Notes under the pieces: model-generated | Told to the model about the DNA's origin: nothing | The model's database searches: none | Seen by the model: the letters and a program-made list of their open reading frames with translations, nothing else | Made by a program: the position numbers and the translations under genes | Shown here: piece after piece, positions 17,956 to 26,459 of the stretch | Layout: each line of letters opens with the position of its first letter | Numbering within the stretch: the first letter of the stretch is position 1 | Assembly (NCBI RefSeq): GCF_002204795.1 | Contig: NZ_NIXO01000054.1 | Span: 1-41,551, forward strand | Reading direction: 5' to 3' | Source of the DNA: Pseudomonas sp. K2I15 | GTDB taxonomy: Bacteria; Pseudomonadota; Gammaproteobacteria; Pseudomonadales; Pseudomonadaceae | DNA length: 41,551 bases

Positions 17956-19080
17956 ATGCCCCTGCTCGACAGCCCCTTCGCCCAACTCGACCTGATCCGT
18001 CAGCCAGAACAGCACAACGACCCGCTGCAAGCGTTTGATGCGGCCGATGAGTATTTGCTCAGCTATCTGGCGGAACAACAGCCGACCCCGGCGACCCGCG
18101 TACTGGTGCTCAACGACAGTTTCGGCGCCCTGGCGGCCAGCCTCGAAGGGCATGTGCACGTGACCTCCAGCGGCGACTCGTTCCTGGGTGCCCAAGGCCT
18201 GGAAAAGAACCTGGCGCGCAACAGCAAGGCCTTCGACGCCATCTCGTTCCTGCCCGCCAGCCAGACGCCAACCGGGCCGTTCGACCGCGTACTGATCCGC
18301 GTGCCCAAGACCCTGGCCCTGCTCGAAGAGCAACTGATTCGCCTGCAAGGCCAACTGGCACCCGGCGCCGAAGTGATTGCCGGGGCGATGGTCAAGCACC
18401 TGCCGCGCGCCGCCGGTGAGTTGCTGGAGCGCTATATCGGGCCGATGCACGCCTCACTGGCGTTAAAAAAGGCCCGCCTGCTGATCGCCACCCTGGCCGA
18501 TCGGCCACACGCCATATCGCCCTACCCTACGCGCTACAGCCTGGAAACCCCGGCCATCGAACTGCTCAACCACGCCAACGTGTTCTGTCGCGAAGGCCTG
18601 GACATCGGCACCCGGGCCTTCCTGCCGCACTTGCCGCAAAACCTGGGCAGTGCCCGCGTGGCAGACCTGGGCTGCGGCAACGGTGTATTGGCGATTGCCA
18701 GTGCGCTGCAAAACCCCGAGGCGCATTACACGTTGGTGGATGAGTCCTACATGGCCGTGCAATCGGCGGCCGAGAACTGGCGCGCAGCGCTGGGCGGACG
18801 TGACGTGCTGATTCGCCCCGGCGATGGCCTGGCCGATCAAGAGCCGCAATCGCTGGATGTAGTGCTGTGCAACCCGCCGTTCCACCAGCAGCAAGTGGTG
18901 GGTGACTTCCTTGCCTGGCGCATGTTCCAGCAGGCACGGGAAGCATTGGTGGTAGGCGGCGCCCTGTATATCGTCGGCAACCGGCACCTGGGTTATCACA
19001 GCAAGTTGGCGCGCTTATTCCGTGGCGTCGAGCAAGTGGCGGCCACGCCGAAGTTCGTGATTCTCAAGGCGCGCAAATAA
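17956..19080 (+). CDS. rlmG: 23S rRNA (guanine-1835-N2)-methyltransferase RlmG
   Basis: SAM-dependent methyltransferase that modifies G1835 of 23S rRNA. The 374-aa product has the RlmG start block LQAFDAADEYLL, a degenerate N-terminal methyltransferase domain, and an active C-terminal domain with VADLGCGNGVL (SAM loop) and the catalytic NPPFH. The paralogue RsmC is related, but LQAFDAADEYLL and NHANVF..GLDIG favour RlmG. I chose the ATG at 17956; GTG 17884 or ATG 17887 would add 23-24 residues that do not look conserved. Ribosome-binding sequence is weak at every option. It is convergent with the cio operon. Confidence 0.88.
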   Translation: MPLLDSPFAQLDLIRQPEQHNDPLQAFDAADEYLLSYLAEQQPTPATRVLVLNDSFGALAASLEGHVHVTSSGDSFLGAQGLEKNLARNSKAFDAISFLPASQTPTGPFDRVLIRVPKTLALLEEQLIRLQGQLAPGAEVIAGAMVKHLPRAAGELLERYIGPMHASLALKKARLLIATLADRPHAISPYPTRYSLETPAIELLNHANVFCREGLDIGTRAFLPHLPQNLGSARVADLGCGNGVLAIASALQNPEAHYTLVDESYMAVQSAAENWRAALGGRDVLIRPGDGLADQEPQSLDVVLCNPPFHQQQVVGDFLAWRMFQQAREALVVGGALYIVGNRHLGYHSKLARLFRGVEQVAATPKFVILKARK

Positions 19081-19109
19081 AAAAGCCCTCCATAAAGGAG
19101 GGCAATAAG
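19080..19109 (-). terminator. Terminator of the cio operon
   Basis: The stem GCCCTCC / GGAGGGC is followed, reading leftward, by a run of T. It lies 13 bp past the last small gene of the cio operon and directly after the rlmG stop on the other strand. Confidence 0.85.
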
Positions 19110-19121
19110 TACAACGGGATG

Positions 19122-19289
19122 TCAGTGGGTGGTCAGCCCCGCGGCGTTCATGAACATGCGCATCAGGCTGGCCACTACGAACAGGGCCAGGACGCTGCCG
19201 GTCCAGATCATCGCCAGCCAGCCCAGGCGCTGCCAGAGCGGCTTTTTCTCGGCCTGTTCGATATCGTGCAACGAAGGTTTGCCGGACAT
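19122..19289 (-). CDS. DUF2474-type 55-aa membrane protein of the cio oxidase operon
   Basis: A 55-aa protein with a charged N-terminus (MSGKPSLHDIEQAEKKPLWQ), one TM helix at about 22-44 and a short tail. AGGAGG overlaps the cioB stop codon and sits 7 bases before this ATG, so it is translated as the third gene of the operon. Size, position and topology fit the DUF2474 proteins found after cydB/cioB. It plays the positional role of CydX, the small subunit of cytochrome bd, but I do not see CydX sequence features. It is easy to miss because it is short. Confidence 0.85.
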   Translation of the reverse strand: MSGKPSLHDIEQAEKKPLWQRLGWLAMIWTGSVLALFVVASLMRMFMNAAGLTTH

Positions 19290-19301
19290 GAGTCAATCCT
19301 C

Positions 19302-20309
19302 CTAGTGATAACCGTCTTCGTGGGTAACCTTGCCGCGGAACACGTAGTAGCTCCAGAAGGTGTAACCCAAAATAAACGGGATGATGAACAAGGTGCCCAC
19401 CAGCATGAAGCCCTGGCTTTGCGGTGGCGCGGCGGCGTCCCAGATCGAAACCGACGGCGGGATGATGTTAGGCCACAGGCTGATCCCAAGGCCGCTGTAG
19501 CCGAGGAAAATCAGCACCAGCGTCAGCAGGAAAGGCGTGTAGTGCGCATTGCGGGCCACGGCGCGAATCAGCCCGTACATGGTCACCAGCACCAGGATTG
19601 GCACCGGCATGAACCAGAACAGGTTCGGCAGGGTGAACCAGCGCGAGGCAATTTCGGGGTGGGCCAGCGGCGTCCAGATACTGATGATACCGATCACCGC
19701 CAGTACGACAAACGCCAGGGGCCGCGCCAGGTTGTGCATCTTCTCCTGCAAACTGCCTTCGGTCTTCATGATCAGCCAGGTGCAGCCCAGCAGCGCATAC
19801 GCCACGATCAACGCCACACCGCAGAACAGCGTGAACGGCGTAAACCAGTCCAGCGAGCCGCCGGCAAACTGGCGATCGACTACCGGAATGCCATCAATGA
19901 ACGCCCCCAGCGCCACGCCCTGGAAAAAGGTCGCCGCCAGTGAGCCGCCGATAAACGCCTTGTCCCACAGGTGACGCTTGTCGTCCTTGGCCTTGAAGCG
20001 GAACTCAAAGGCCACGCCACGAAAGATCAGCCCGATCAGCATCAACATCAGCGGCAGGTACAGCGCCGAGAGCACCACCGAATAGGCCAGCGGGAACGCG
20101 CCAAACAGCGCCGCGCCGCCCAGTACCAGCCAGGTTTCGTTGCCGTCCCACACGGGGGCGACGGTGTTCATCATCACGTCACGGTCGGTCTTGCCCGGGA
20201 TAAACGGGAAGAGAATGCCGATCCCCAGGTCAAAGCCGTCCATGACCACGTACATCATGATGCCGAAGATGATGATCACGGCCCAGATCAGCGGAAGATC
20301 AATACCCAT
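19302..20309 (-). CDS. cioB: Cyanide-insensitive terminal oxidase subunit II
   Basis: Subunit II of a bd-type quinol oxidase, an integral membrane protein without its own haem in characterised bd oxidases. The 335-aa product shows about eight to nine TM helices, the opening MDGFDLGIGIL and APVWDGNETWLVLGG, all typical of CydB/CioB. The start at 20309 lies 3 bp after the cioA stop, so translation is probably coupled. The cio assignment over classical cydB rests on the partner subunit. Confidence 0.93.
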   Translation of the reverse strand: MGIDLPLIWAVIIIFGIMMYVVMDGFDLGIGILFPFIPGKTDRDVMMNTVAPVWDGNETWLVLGGAALFGAFPLAYSVVLSALYLPLMLMLIGLIFRGVAFEFRFKAKDDKRHLWDKAFIGGSLAATFFQGVALGAFIDGIPVVDRQFAGGSLDWFTPFTLFCGVALIVAYALLGCTWLIMKTEGSLQEKMHNLARPLAFVVLAVIGIISIWTPLAHPEIASRWFTLPNLFWFMPVPILVLVTMYGLIRAVARNAHYTPFLLTLVLIFLGYSGLGISLWPNIIPPSVSIWDAAAPPQSQGFMLVGTLFIIPFILGYTFWSYYVFRGKVTHEDGYH

Positions 20310-20312
20310 GGC

Positions 20313-21752
20313 TCAGTTCCCCTTATTCGAGCTGTCGCCGTGATCGGCGTCATGGCTGTCGTCGGCTGCCGACAATGGCCGGGCCGGTGTGCGTTTCTGC
20401 CCGGGACCGCCATGGCTGACCTCTGCACCTTCGTTGATCACTGGCCCTTTGCGCACCAGGCGCATCATGTAGCCAAGGCCCGCACCGAACAGCGCGAAGT
20501 ACACCACCACAAACAACACCAACGTAATGCTCATCTGCGCAAAGCTGTGGTTGGACGAGGCATCCGCCGTGCGCATCAGCCCGTAGACCACCCACGGCTG
20601 GCGGCCGATTTCGGTGGTGAACCAACCGGCGAGAATCGCGATCAGGCCGGACGGGCCCATCCACAACGCCAGGTACAGGAACGGCTTGGACGTGTACATC
20701 TTGTCGCCCCGGCGCAGCCAGAGGCTGAACAGGCCGGTGAAGATCATCAGGAAGCCCAGGCCCACCATGACCCGGAACGACCAGAACACGATGGTCGAGT
20801 TGGGGCGGTCCTCAGGCGGGAAGTCCTTGAGGGCCGGCACCTGCTTGTCCAGGGAGTGAGTCAGGATCAGGCTGCCCAGGTACGGAATCTCGACAGCGAA
20901 TTTGGTTTTTTCGGCCTTCATGTCCGGCCAGCCGAACAGGATCAGCGGCGTGGGTTCGTCGCCGATATTTTCCCAATGGCCTTCAATCGCGGCGATCTTC
21001 GCCGGTTGATGCTTGAGGGTGTTCAGGCCGTGGAAGTCACCGATCACCGCCTGGATTGGCGCCACAATCAACGCCATCCACATCGCCATCGAGAGCATGG
21101 TGCGGATCGCCGGGCTGTCCTTGCCGCGCAGCAAGTGCCAGGCCGCCGACGAACCGACAAAGAACGCGGTCGCGACAAACGCTGCCGTGGCCATGTGCAT
21201 CAGGCGGTAGGGGAACGACGGGTTGAAAATCACTGCCAGCCAGTCGGTTGGTATCACCCGGCCATCAATGATTTCAAAGCCCTGTGGCGTCTGCATCCAA
21301 CTGTTGGAGGCGAGAATCCAGAACGTCGAGATCAGCGTCCCGACGGCCACCATCACCGTGGCAAAAAAGTGCAACTTGCGTCCGACCTTGTTCCAGCCGA
21401 ACAACATCACCCCAAGGAACCCGGCTTCGAGGAAGAAAGCCGTGAGCACTTCATACGTCAGCAGCGGCCCGGTGACGGCGCCAGCGAAGTCCGAGAAGCG
21501 GCTCCAGTTGGTGCCGAACTGATAGGCCATGACCAGGCCGGAGACCACGCCCATGCCGAAGTTCACGGCAAAGATCTTCGACCAGAAATGGTAGAGGTCA
21601 CGGTAGGTGTCGTTGTGGGTCTTGAGCCACAGGCCTTCCAGCACCGCAAGGTAACTGGCCAGGCCGATGGTGATGGCCGGGAACAGGATATGGAATGAGA
21701 TGGTGAACGCGAATTGAATTCGGGCGAGATCTAGCGCCTCCAAACCGAACAT
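20313..21752 (-). CDS. cioA: Cyanide-insensitive terminal oxidase subunit I
   Basis: Haem-bearing subunit I of a bd-type quinol oxidase that reduces oxygen to water at the inner membrane. The product is 479 aa. A haem-ligand His lies in FTISFHILFPA near residue 20, and the block SNSWMQTPQGFEI is typical. The protein is shorter than E. coli CydA and its Q-loop region (after about residue 240) is short, as in the CIO branch. The start is ATG 21752, with GAGGAAG upstream; an in-frame start at 21800 would add 16 residues and is rejected. A perfect ANR/FNR box lies about 160 bp upstream. Confidence 0.93.
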   Translation of the reverse strand: MFGLEALDLARIQFAFTISFHILFPAITIGLASYLAVLEGLWLKTHNDTYRDLYHFWSKIFAVNFGMGVVSGLVMAYQFGTNWSRFSDFAGAVTGPLLTYEVLTAFFLEAGFLGVMLFGWNKVGRKLHFFATVMVAVGTLISTFWILASNSWMQTPQGFEIIDGRVIPTDWLAVIFNPSFPYRLMHMATAAFVATAFFVGSSAAWHLLRGKDSPAIRTMLSMAMWMALIVAPIQAVIGDFHGLNTLKHQPAKIAAIEGHWENIGDEPTPLILFGWPDMKAEKTKFAVEIPYLGSLILTHSLDKQVPALKDFPPEDRPNSTIVFWSFRVMVGLGFLMIFTGLFSLWLRRGDKMYTSKPFLYLALWMGPSGLIAILAGWFTTEIGRQPWVVYGLMRTADASSNHSFAQMSITLVLFVVVYFALFGAGLGYMMRLVRKGPVINEGAEVSHGGPGQKRTPARPLSAADDSHDADHGDSSNKGN

Positions 21753-21910
21753 AAGTCTTCCTCTGTCAGGTAATACCGAATGCTGGCTGGAGGCCTGCAC
21801 CCACTGCCCCCACGGATATGGAGTGTGGCGAATTCAAATTCGTTTCTTTTTTTAACCAACCACGCAGGGATTCTGGCCTTGCGGCCGCCAGAGCAAACCC
21901 GGCGAAGGTT

Positions 21911-21924
21911 TTGATCTGGATCAA
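21911..21924. promoter_or_regulatory. ANR/FNR box upstream of cioA
   Basis: TTGATCTGGATCAA matches the TTGAT-N4-ATCAA consensus exactly. It lies 159-172 bp before the cioA start on the opposite side from any other gene start. In P. aeruginosa, ANR represses cioAB at low oxygen, so the same control is likely here. Confidence 0.75.
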
Positions 21925-22090
21925 GCATTGGTGAAAGAGTAGTCCCATTTTCGAAGAAGCACGGCGTGGTCTTTTGCCGCGTGACAGGTTGCCTCAGTGG
22001 TGAGTGAACGCTGTCTGTGGTGGTGGGGGGTTGTCTGCCTAACATTATTAGCTGCACATCTTTTGTAGCGGGACTGGGCGTGCGCTGGGT

Positions 22091-22904
22091 GTATATCCGT
22101 TATTTAGGTGACGGCTGATATGGGTTCCGCTCTTACAGCGGCTCACTTTTGAACAGCGCAAAAGTAAGCAAAACGCTCTTGCCCCACCACTCGGCACCTC
22201 GCCTGGGCTCGGTGTGCCCTCACTCCGGCATTACTACGCGGGCCGCCGCGACGGGGCGTCCCTGCCCCGTCGCGGCTAAACCGGCGTCCTGCCGGTTTAC
22301 CCGCTCCGTACTACCTGCGTTCGGCCAGCGTGGTTTAACGGGGCGCCTAAGATCAAGATCAAAAGCAGATCAAGAACACAGCGGCCTACCGGCCGGCTTG
22401 AGTGGTGTAGAGCAAAATCAAAAGCGAACGCGGTCCAAAAAATGTGGGAGCGGGCTTGCTCGCGAAGGTCGTCAACGATGACGCGTGCTTTCTGGATGAA
22501 CGCGCCGCCCTCAGGTTCTTCGCGAGCAAGCCCGCTCCCACAGAAACGCAGCTCTGCTTTCGCTCTCGCTCTGGCCCTTGACCTTGCTTCTAACACTCAA
22601 GCCGGCCGGTAGGCCGCTGTGCTCTTGCTTTTGATCTTGATCTTGATCTGACTGCCCCATTCAGCCCGAGGCCGAACGCAGGTATTACGGAGCGGCTAAA
22701 CCGGCAGGACGCCGGTTTAGCCGCGACGGGCCAGGGACGGGCCGTCGCGGCGGCCCGCTTCGCGGTGCCGGAGTGAGGGCACGCCGAGCCTAGGCGAGGC
22801 GCCGACAGGCGGGGCAGAGCGTTTTGGTTACTTTTGCGCTTTTCAAAAGTGACCCGCTGTAAGAGCGGAACCCTAAGTAGCCGTTACCTAAATAACGGAT
22901 ATGT
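22091..22904. repeat. Giant intergenic palindrome with a REPIN at its centre
   Basis: The left arm (about 22091-22439) and right arm (about 22557-22904) are highly similar in inverted orientation. Matching landmarks are ATATCCGTTATTTAGGT at 22093 against ACCTAAATAACGGATAT ending at 22902, the TTCCGCTCTTACAGCGG block, the AAAACGCTC block, and the GCGGCCTACCGGCCGGC block. Each arm also contains smaller stems, such as ACCGGCGTCCTGCCGGT at 22280-22296. A REPIN sits in the middle. I see no credible gene inside. It lies between cioA and the MFS gene and starts 179 bp upstream of the ANR box. Confidence 0.9.
22442..22542. repeat. REPIN at the palindrome centre
   Basis: Inverted REP units (22442-22468 and 22518-22542) are separated by about 50 bp. 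The loop is longer than in the other copies of this window. Confidence 0.88.
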
Positions 22905-23040
22905 ACTCAGTCAGCCCAACCCAACACCCTCCTCTGTACAAAGAGGTGCACATATCTCATGCCCCCTAGCCTACCTACGCAACCATTGGTTACAAGTTGA
23001 TGATAACCTCGCCCTTCCCCCTCCCAGACCTGTCTTCCCG

Positions 23041-24279
23041 ATGCCCAGTGAACCCGCGCTGCTGTTACGTCATCACCGCCCTTTCATCGCGTTCTGGCTG
23101 GCGCGGATCTTTACCGCCAGCGGCTTCCAGATGCTCACCGTGGCCATCGGCTGGAACCTTTACCAACTGACCGGCAACGTACTGGACCTGGGTTTGGTCG
23201 GCCTGGTGGAGTTCGTACCACGGGTGCTGTTCATGCTGCACACCGGCCATGTGGCCGACCGCTATGAGCGGCGCAAGGTCGCCGCCATCTGCCAGACCGT
23301 GCAAGCATTAATTGCGCTTTCCCTGGCGATTGGCGGCCTGACCGGCAATGTCACCCGCGAGATGATTTTTATCCTGGCGTTCCTGCTGGGCGCGGCGCGC
23401 TCGTTTGAAATGCCCACCACCCAGGCCCTGCTGCCGAGCATCGTGCCCACCGCGCTGTTTCCGCGCGCAGTGGCCTCATCGCAGTCGGCGCAGCAATTGG
23501 CGACCATTGTTGCTCCGGCGTTGGGCGGTTTGCTGTACGCCTTTGGCAGCGTCTGGGTGTATGGCCCGACGGTGGTGCTGTACCTGATTGCCTGTGTGCT
23601 GACCCTGAACCTGCCCGCGCGCCAGACGCCGTTGAACAAGGCCAAGGCGACCATGGATTCGTTGCTGGCCGGGATTCGCTTTATCCGCAGCCGGCCGGAC
23701 ATCCTCGGGGCGATTTCCCTGGACCTGTTTGCCGTGCTGCTGGGCGGTGCCACGGCGTTGCTGCCGGTGTTTGCGAAGGATATTTTGCTGACCGGGCCGT
23801 GGGGCCTTGGGCTGCTGCGTTCGGCGCCGGCGGTCGGCGCGTTGCTGATGTCGTTGTGGCTCGCGCGGTTTGCCGTCGACCGGCATGTCGGGCGGATCAT
23901 GTTCACGGCGGTGGGTGTGTTTGGCGTGGCGACCATCGCGTTCGGCCTGTCGACCTCGTTCTGGTTCTCCCTGGCCGTGCTGGTGGTACTGGGCGCTGCA
24001 GACATGATCAGCATGGTGATCCGCGCCTCGTTCGTGCAGCTGGAAACCCCCGATGAGATGCGTGGCCGGGTCAGCGCGGTCAACGGCCTGTTTATCGGCG
24101 CGTCGAATCAGTTGGGCGAGTTTGAATCCGGGATCACCGCCCATTGGTTCGGCACCGTGCCCGCCGTGGTCATGGGCGGGATCGGTACGTTGGTGGTGAC
24201 CGGGGTCTGGATCAAGCTGTTCCCGACCCTGGCCAACCGCGACCGCATGCATGTGCCGGTGGAAGAAACCAAGGTTTAG
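23041..24279 (+). CDS. MFS exporter, EntS-like (MFS_3 family)
   Basis: A 412-aa inner-membrane transporter with about 12 TM helices. The layout (RHHRPFIAFWLARIFTASGFQ start, GHVADRYERRKV after TM2-3) is that of the enterobactin exporter/MFS_3 group, so export of a small molecule is likely, but the substrate cannot be read from sequence. I start at ATG 23041; the frame is open to 22834, but that would place the N-terminus inside the palindrome's right arm. No good ribosome-binding site is visible before 23041, so the start is less sure than the gene. Its stop codon overlaps that of the convergent oxidoreductase gene by 3 bases. Confidence 0.82.
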   Translation: MPSEPALLLRHHRPFIAFWLARIFTASGFQMLTVAIGWNLYQLTGNVLDLGLVGLVEFVPRVLFMLHTGHVADRYERRKVAAICQTVQALIALSLAIGGLTGNVTREMIFILAFLLGAARSFEMPTTQALLPSIVPTALFPRAVASSQSAQQLATIVAPALGGLLYAFGSVWVYGPTVVLYLIACVLTLNLPARQTPLNKAKATMDSLLAGIRFIRSRPDILGAISLDLFAVLLGGATALLPVFAKDILLTGPWGLGLLRSAPAVGALLMSLWLARFAVDRHVGRIMFTAVGVFGVATIAFGLSTSFWFSLAVLVVLGAADMISMVIRASFVQLETPDEMRGRVSAVNGLFIGASNQLGEFESGITAHWFGTVPAVVMGGIGTLVVTGVWIKLFPTLANRDRMHVPVEETKV

Positions 24280-26459
24280 AGCACCTTGTCGAGGGTGACA
24301 GGAAAGTCCCGCACCCGCTTGCCGGTGGCGTGATACACCGCGTTGGCCACCGCCGCCGCCACCCCGACAATCCCGATCTCGCCAACGCCCTTGGAACCCA
24401 GGGCGTTGACGATCTCGTCGTGTTCTTCGACAAACAACACCTCAATCTCGCCGATATCCGCGTTTACCGGGATATGGTATTCGGCCAGGCTGTGGTTCAT
24501 GTAGCGGCCCAATTGATGGTCGATCTGGGTCTCCTCATGCAACGCCATGCCAATACCCCAGACCACACCGCCGAGAATCTGGCTGCGGGCCATCTTCGGG
24601 TTAACCACCCGCCCCGCCGCAATCGCACTGACCACCCGGCTGACCTTGATGGTGCCCAGGTCTTCGTCCACCCGCACTTCGACAAACACCGCCGAATGCG
24701 TGGCTGAGGCATAGCCTTCGCGCTTTTTGTCGGGCTCGCAGTCAACCTGCACTTCCAACGCCTGCTCACCGCTGTCCTGCACCAGTTGCGCCAGGGAGAT
24801 GCGCTGGTCACCGGCATGCAACTGGCCATTTTCGAACCGCGCCAACTCAGCATCTTTAAACGCCGGATAAGTCTTGCGCGCAATGTCCAAGAGCTTGGCA
24901 TTCAACGCTTCACACGCCTGCTGCACCGCGCTGCCCACCGACGACACGGTAAACGAGCCACCCTGCAGCGGCGCGGTCGGCAGTGATGAATCCCCCAGCA
25001 GGAACGTCACGTCGCCCACCGGAACGCCACTGGCCTGGGCTGCAATCTGCGCCATGACCGTGTAAGTACCGGTGCCGATATCGGTGGTGGCGCTGCTGAC
25101 CGTGAGCTTGCCAAGGTGATCGATCCGCGCCTTGGCGCTGGCCTTCATTTGCAAGGCTTCCCATACGCCGCCGGCCATGCCCCAACCGATCAGTTGGCGA
25201 CCATCACGCATGCTCCGTGGCTCCGGGTTGCGTTGGCTCCAACCGAAACGTTCGGCGCCTTCGCTATAGCATTCGCGCAAGGCCTTGCTGGACCAGGGTT
25301 TGTCTTCGTTCTGATTGCGCTCGGCATAGTTGATCAGCCGCAACTGCACCGGGTCGATGCCCAGGGCACAGGCCAGTTCGTCCATGGCGCACTCCAGGCC
25401 GATCACCCCAAGCGCCGCGCCGGGCGCGCGCATGTCCAACGGCGTGAACACATCCAGCGGCACCAGCTTGTAGGTCAGCAGCACGTTGTCGCAGTGATAG
25501 AGCATGCCGCTCCATTCCACCACGTGTTCGCTGAAGTCTTCGAAGCGCGAGGTCTGGCCGATGGCGGTGTGGCCCAGCGCGAGCAAGCGGCCATTGGCGG
25601 CGGCGCCCAGTTGCAGGCGCTGCAAGGTGCGCGGGCGATAGCCGAAGGTGAACATCTGCTGACGCGTGAGGGTGACGCGCACCGAACGTTTCAACGCCAT
25701 TGAGGCCATCACCGCCAGCGGCAGTTGGTACTGCGGGCGCAAGCCGGAACCAAAAGCGCCACCGACAAATGCCGCAAAGATCCGCACCTGGCTTTTATCC
25801 AGGCCGAAGACTTTCTGTACGTAGGCCTGGCAGTTCTGCGGGCCCTGGGTTTTGTCGTGGATATGCAGGGTGCCGTCCGGCTGATACAGCACGGTACTGG
25901 CGTGGGGTTCCATCGGGTTGTGGTGTTCGATGGGCGTGCTGTAGTGCAGGTCCAGGCGGGTGGCAGCGCCGGTCCATTCAGCCTGGAAGTTGCCCCGTGG
26001 CTTGGGCGGTGTTTGCGGCGACGGGTATGCCTGGTCCTGCAAGGCCAGCAGGTCGGTCTCGGCAGGCTCGGCTGCATATTCGATTTGCACCAGGGAGCCG
26101 GCGTGGCGTGCCAGTTCCAGGTTATCGGCGATCACCAACGCCAATGGCTGGCCGCTGTAGAGCACGCGGTCGTTATACAGCGGGCGAAATGGTGAGCCGT
26201 CGGCGGCATCGGCATCCGCGTAACTGTCATCGTAGCTGGCGAGTTTCGGGCGATTGAGGTGATCGAGCACCATCACCACACCCGGCAGCGCCAGGGCTTT
26301 TGAAGCATCGATACGGATGACGCGGCCCTTGGCGATGTTGCTCGACACCACGCTGCCGTGCAGCAGGCCGTCCTCAGGGAATTCCCCGGCATATCGCGCC
26401 TGCCCTGTGACCTTGAGCAGACCGTCCACCCGGTCCAACGGTTTACCGATCGCACTCAT
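24276..26459 (-). CDS. Molybdenum hydroxylase large subunit (PaoC/xanthine dehydrogenase family)
   Basis: Molybdopterin-binding catalytic subunit of a three-subunit aldehyde or xanthine oxidoreductase. At 727 aa its length is close to E. coli PaoC. Family marks include GGAFGSGLRPQ for cofactor binding, PRTLQR, and the C-terminal KGVGEIGIVG carrying the catalytic Glu. It overlaps the FAD-subunit gene by ATGA (26456-26459). I see no signal peptide. The substrate is probably an aldehyde or N-heterocycle; PaoABC-like or IorB-like alternatives cannot be separated by eye. The dedicated cofactor-insertion protein (PaoD/XdhC type) is not in the window. Confidence 0.88.
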   Translation of the reverse strand: MSAIGKPLDRVDGLLKVTGQARYAGEFPEDGLLHGSVVSSNIAKGRVIRIDASKALALPGVVMVLDHLNRPKLASYDDSYADADAADGSPFRPLYNDRVLYSGQPLALVIADNLELARHAGSLVQIEYAAEPAETDLLALQDQAYPSPQTPPKPRGNFQAEWTGAATRLDLHYSTPIEHHNPMEPHASTVLYQPDGTLHIHDKTQGPQNCQAYVQKVFGLDKSQVRIFAAFVGGAFGSGLRPQYQLPLAVMASMALKRSVRVTLTRQQMFTFGYRPRTLQRLQLGAAANGRLLALGHTAIGQTSRFEDFSEHVVEWSGMLYHCDNVLLTYKLVPLDVFTPLDMRAPGAALGVIGLECAMDELACALGIDPVQLRLINYAERNQNEDKPWSSKALRECYSEGAERFGWSQRNPEPRSMRDGRQLIGWGMAGGVWEALQMKASAKARIDHLGKLTVSSATTDIGTGTYTVMAQIAAQASGVPVGDVTFLLGDSSLPTAPLQGGSFTVSSVGSAVQQACEALNAKLLDIARKTYPAFKDAELARFENGQLHAGDQRISLAQLVQDSGEQALEVQVDCEPDKKREGYASATHSAVFVEVRVDEDLGTIKVSRVVSAIAAGRVVNPKMARSQILGGVVWGIGMALHEETQIDHQLGRYMNHSLAEYHIPVNADIGEIEVLFVEEHDEIVNALGSKGVGEIGIVGVAAAVANAVYHATGKRVRDFPVTLDKVL

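Noticed and set aside
19971..21698. A 575-codon + strand frame
   Set aside because: It is antisense to cioB and cioA, with low-complexity His/Gln/Arg composition.
22834..23040. Upstream extension of the MFS gene into the palindrome
   Set aside because: The extra 69 residues come from repeat sequence and do not resemble an MFS N-terminus.
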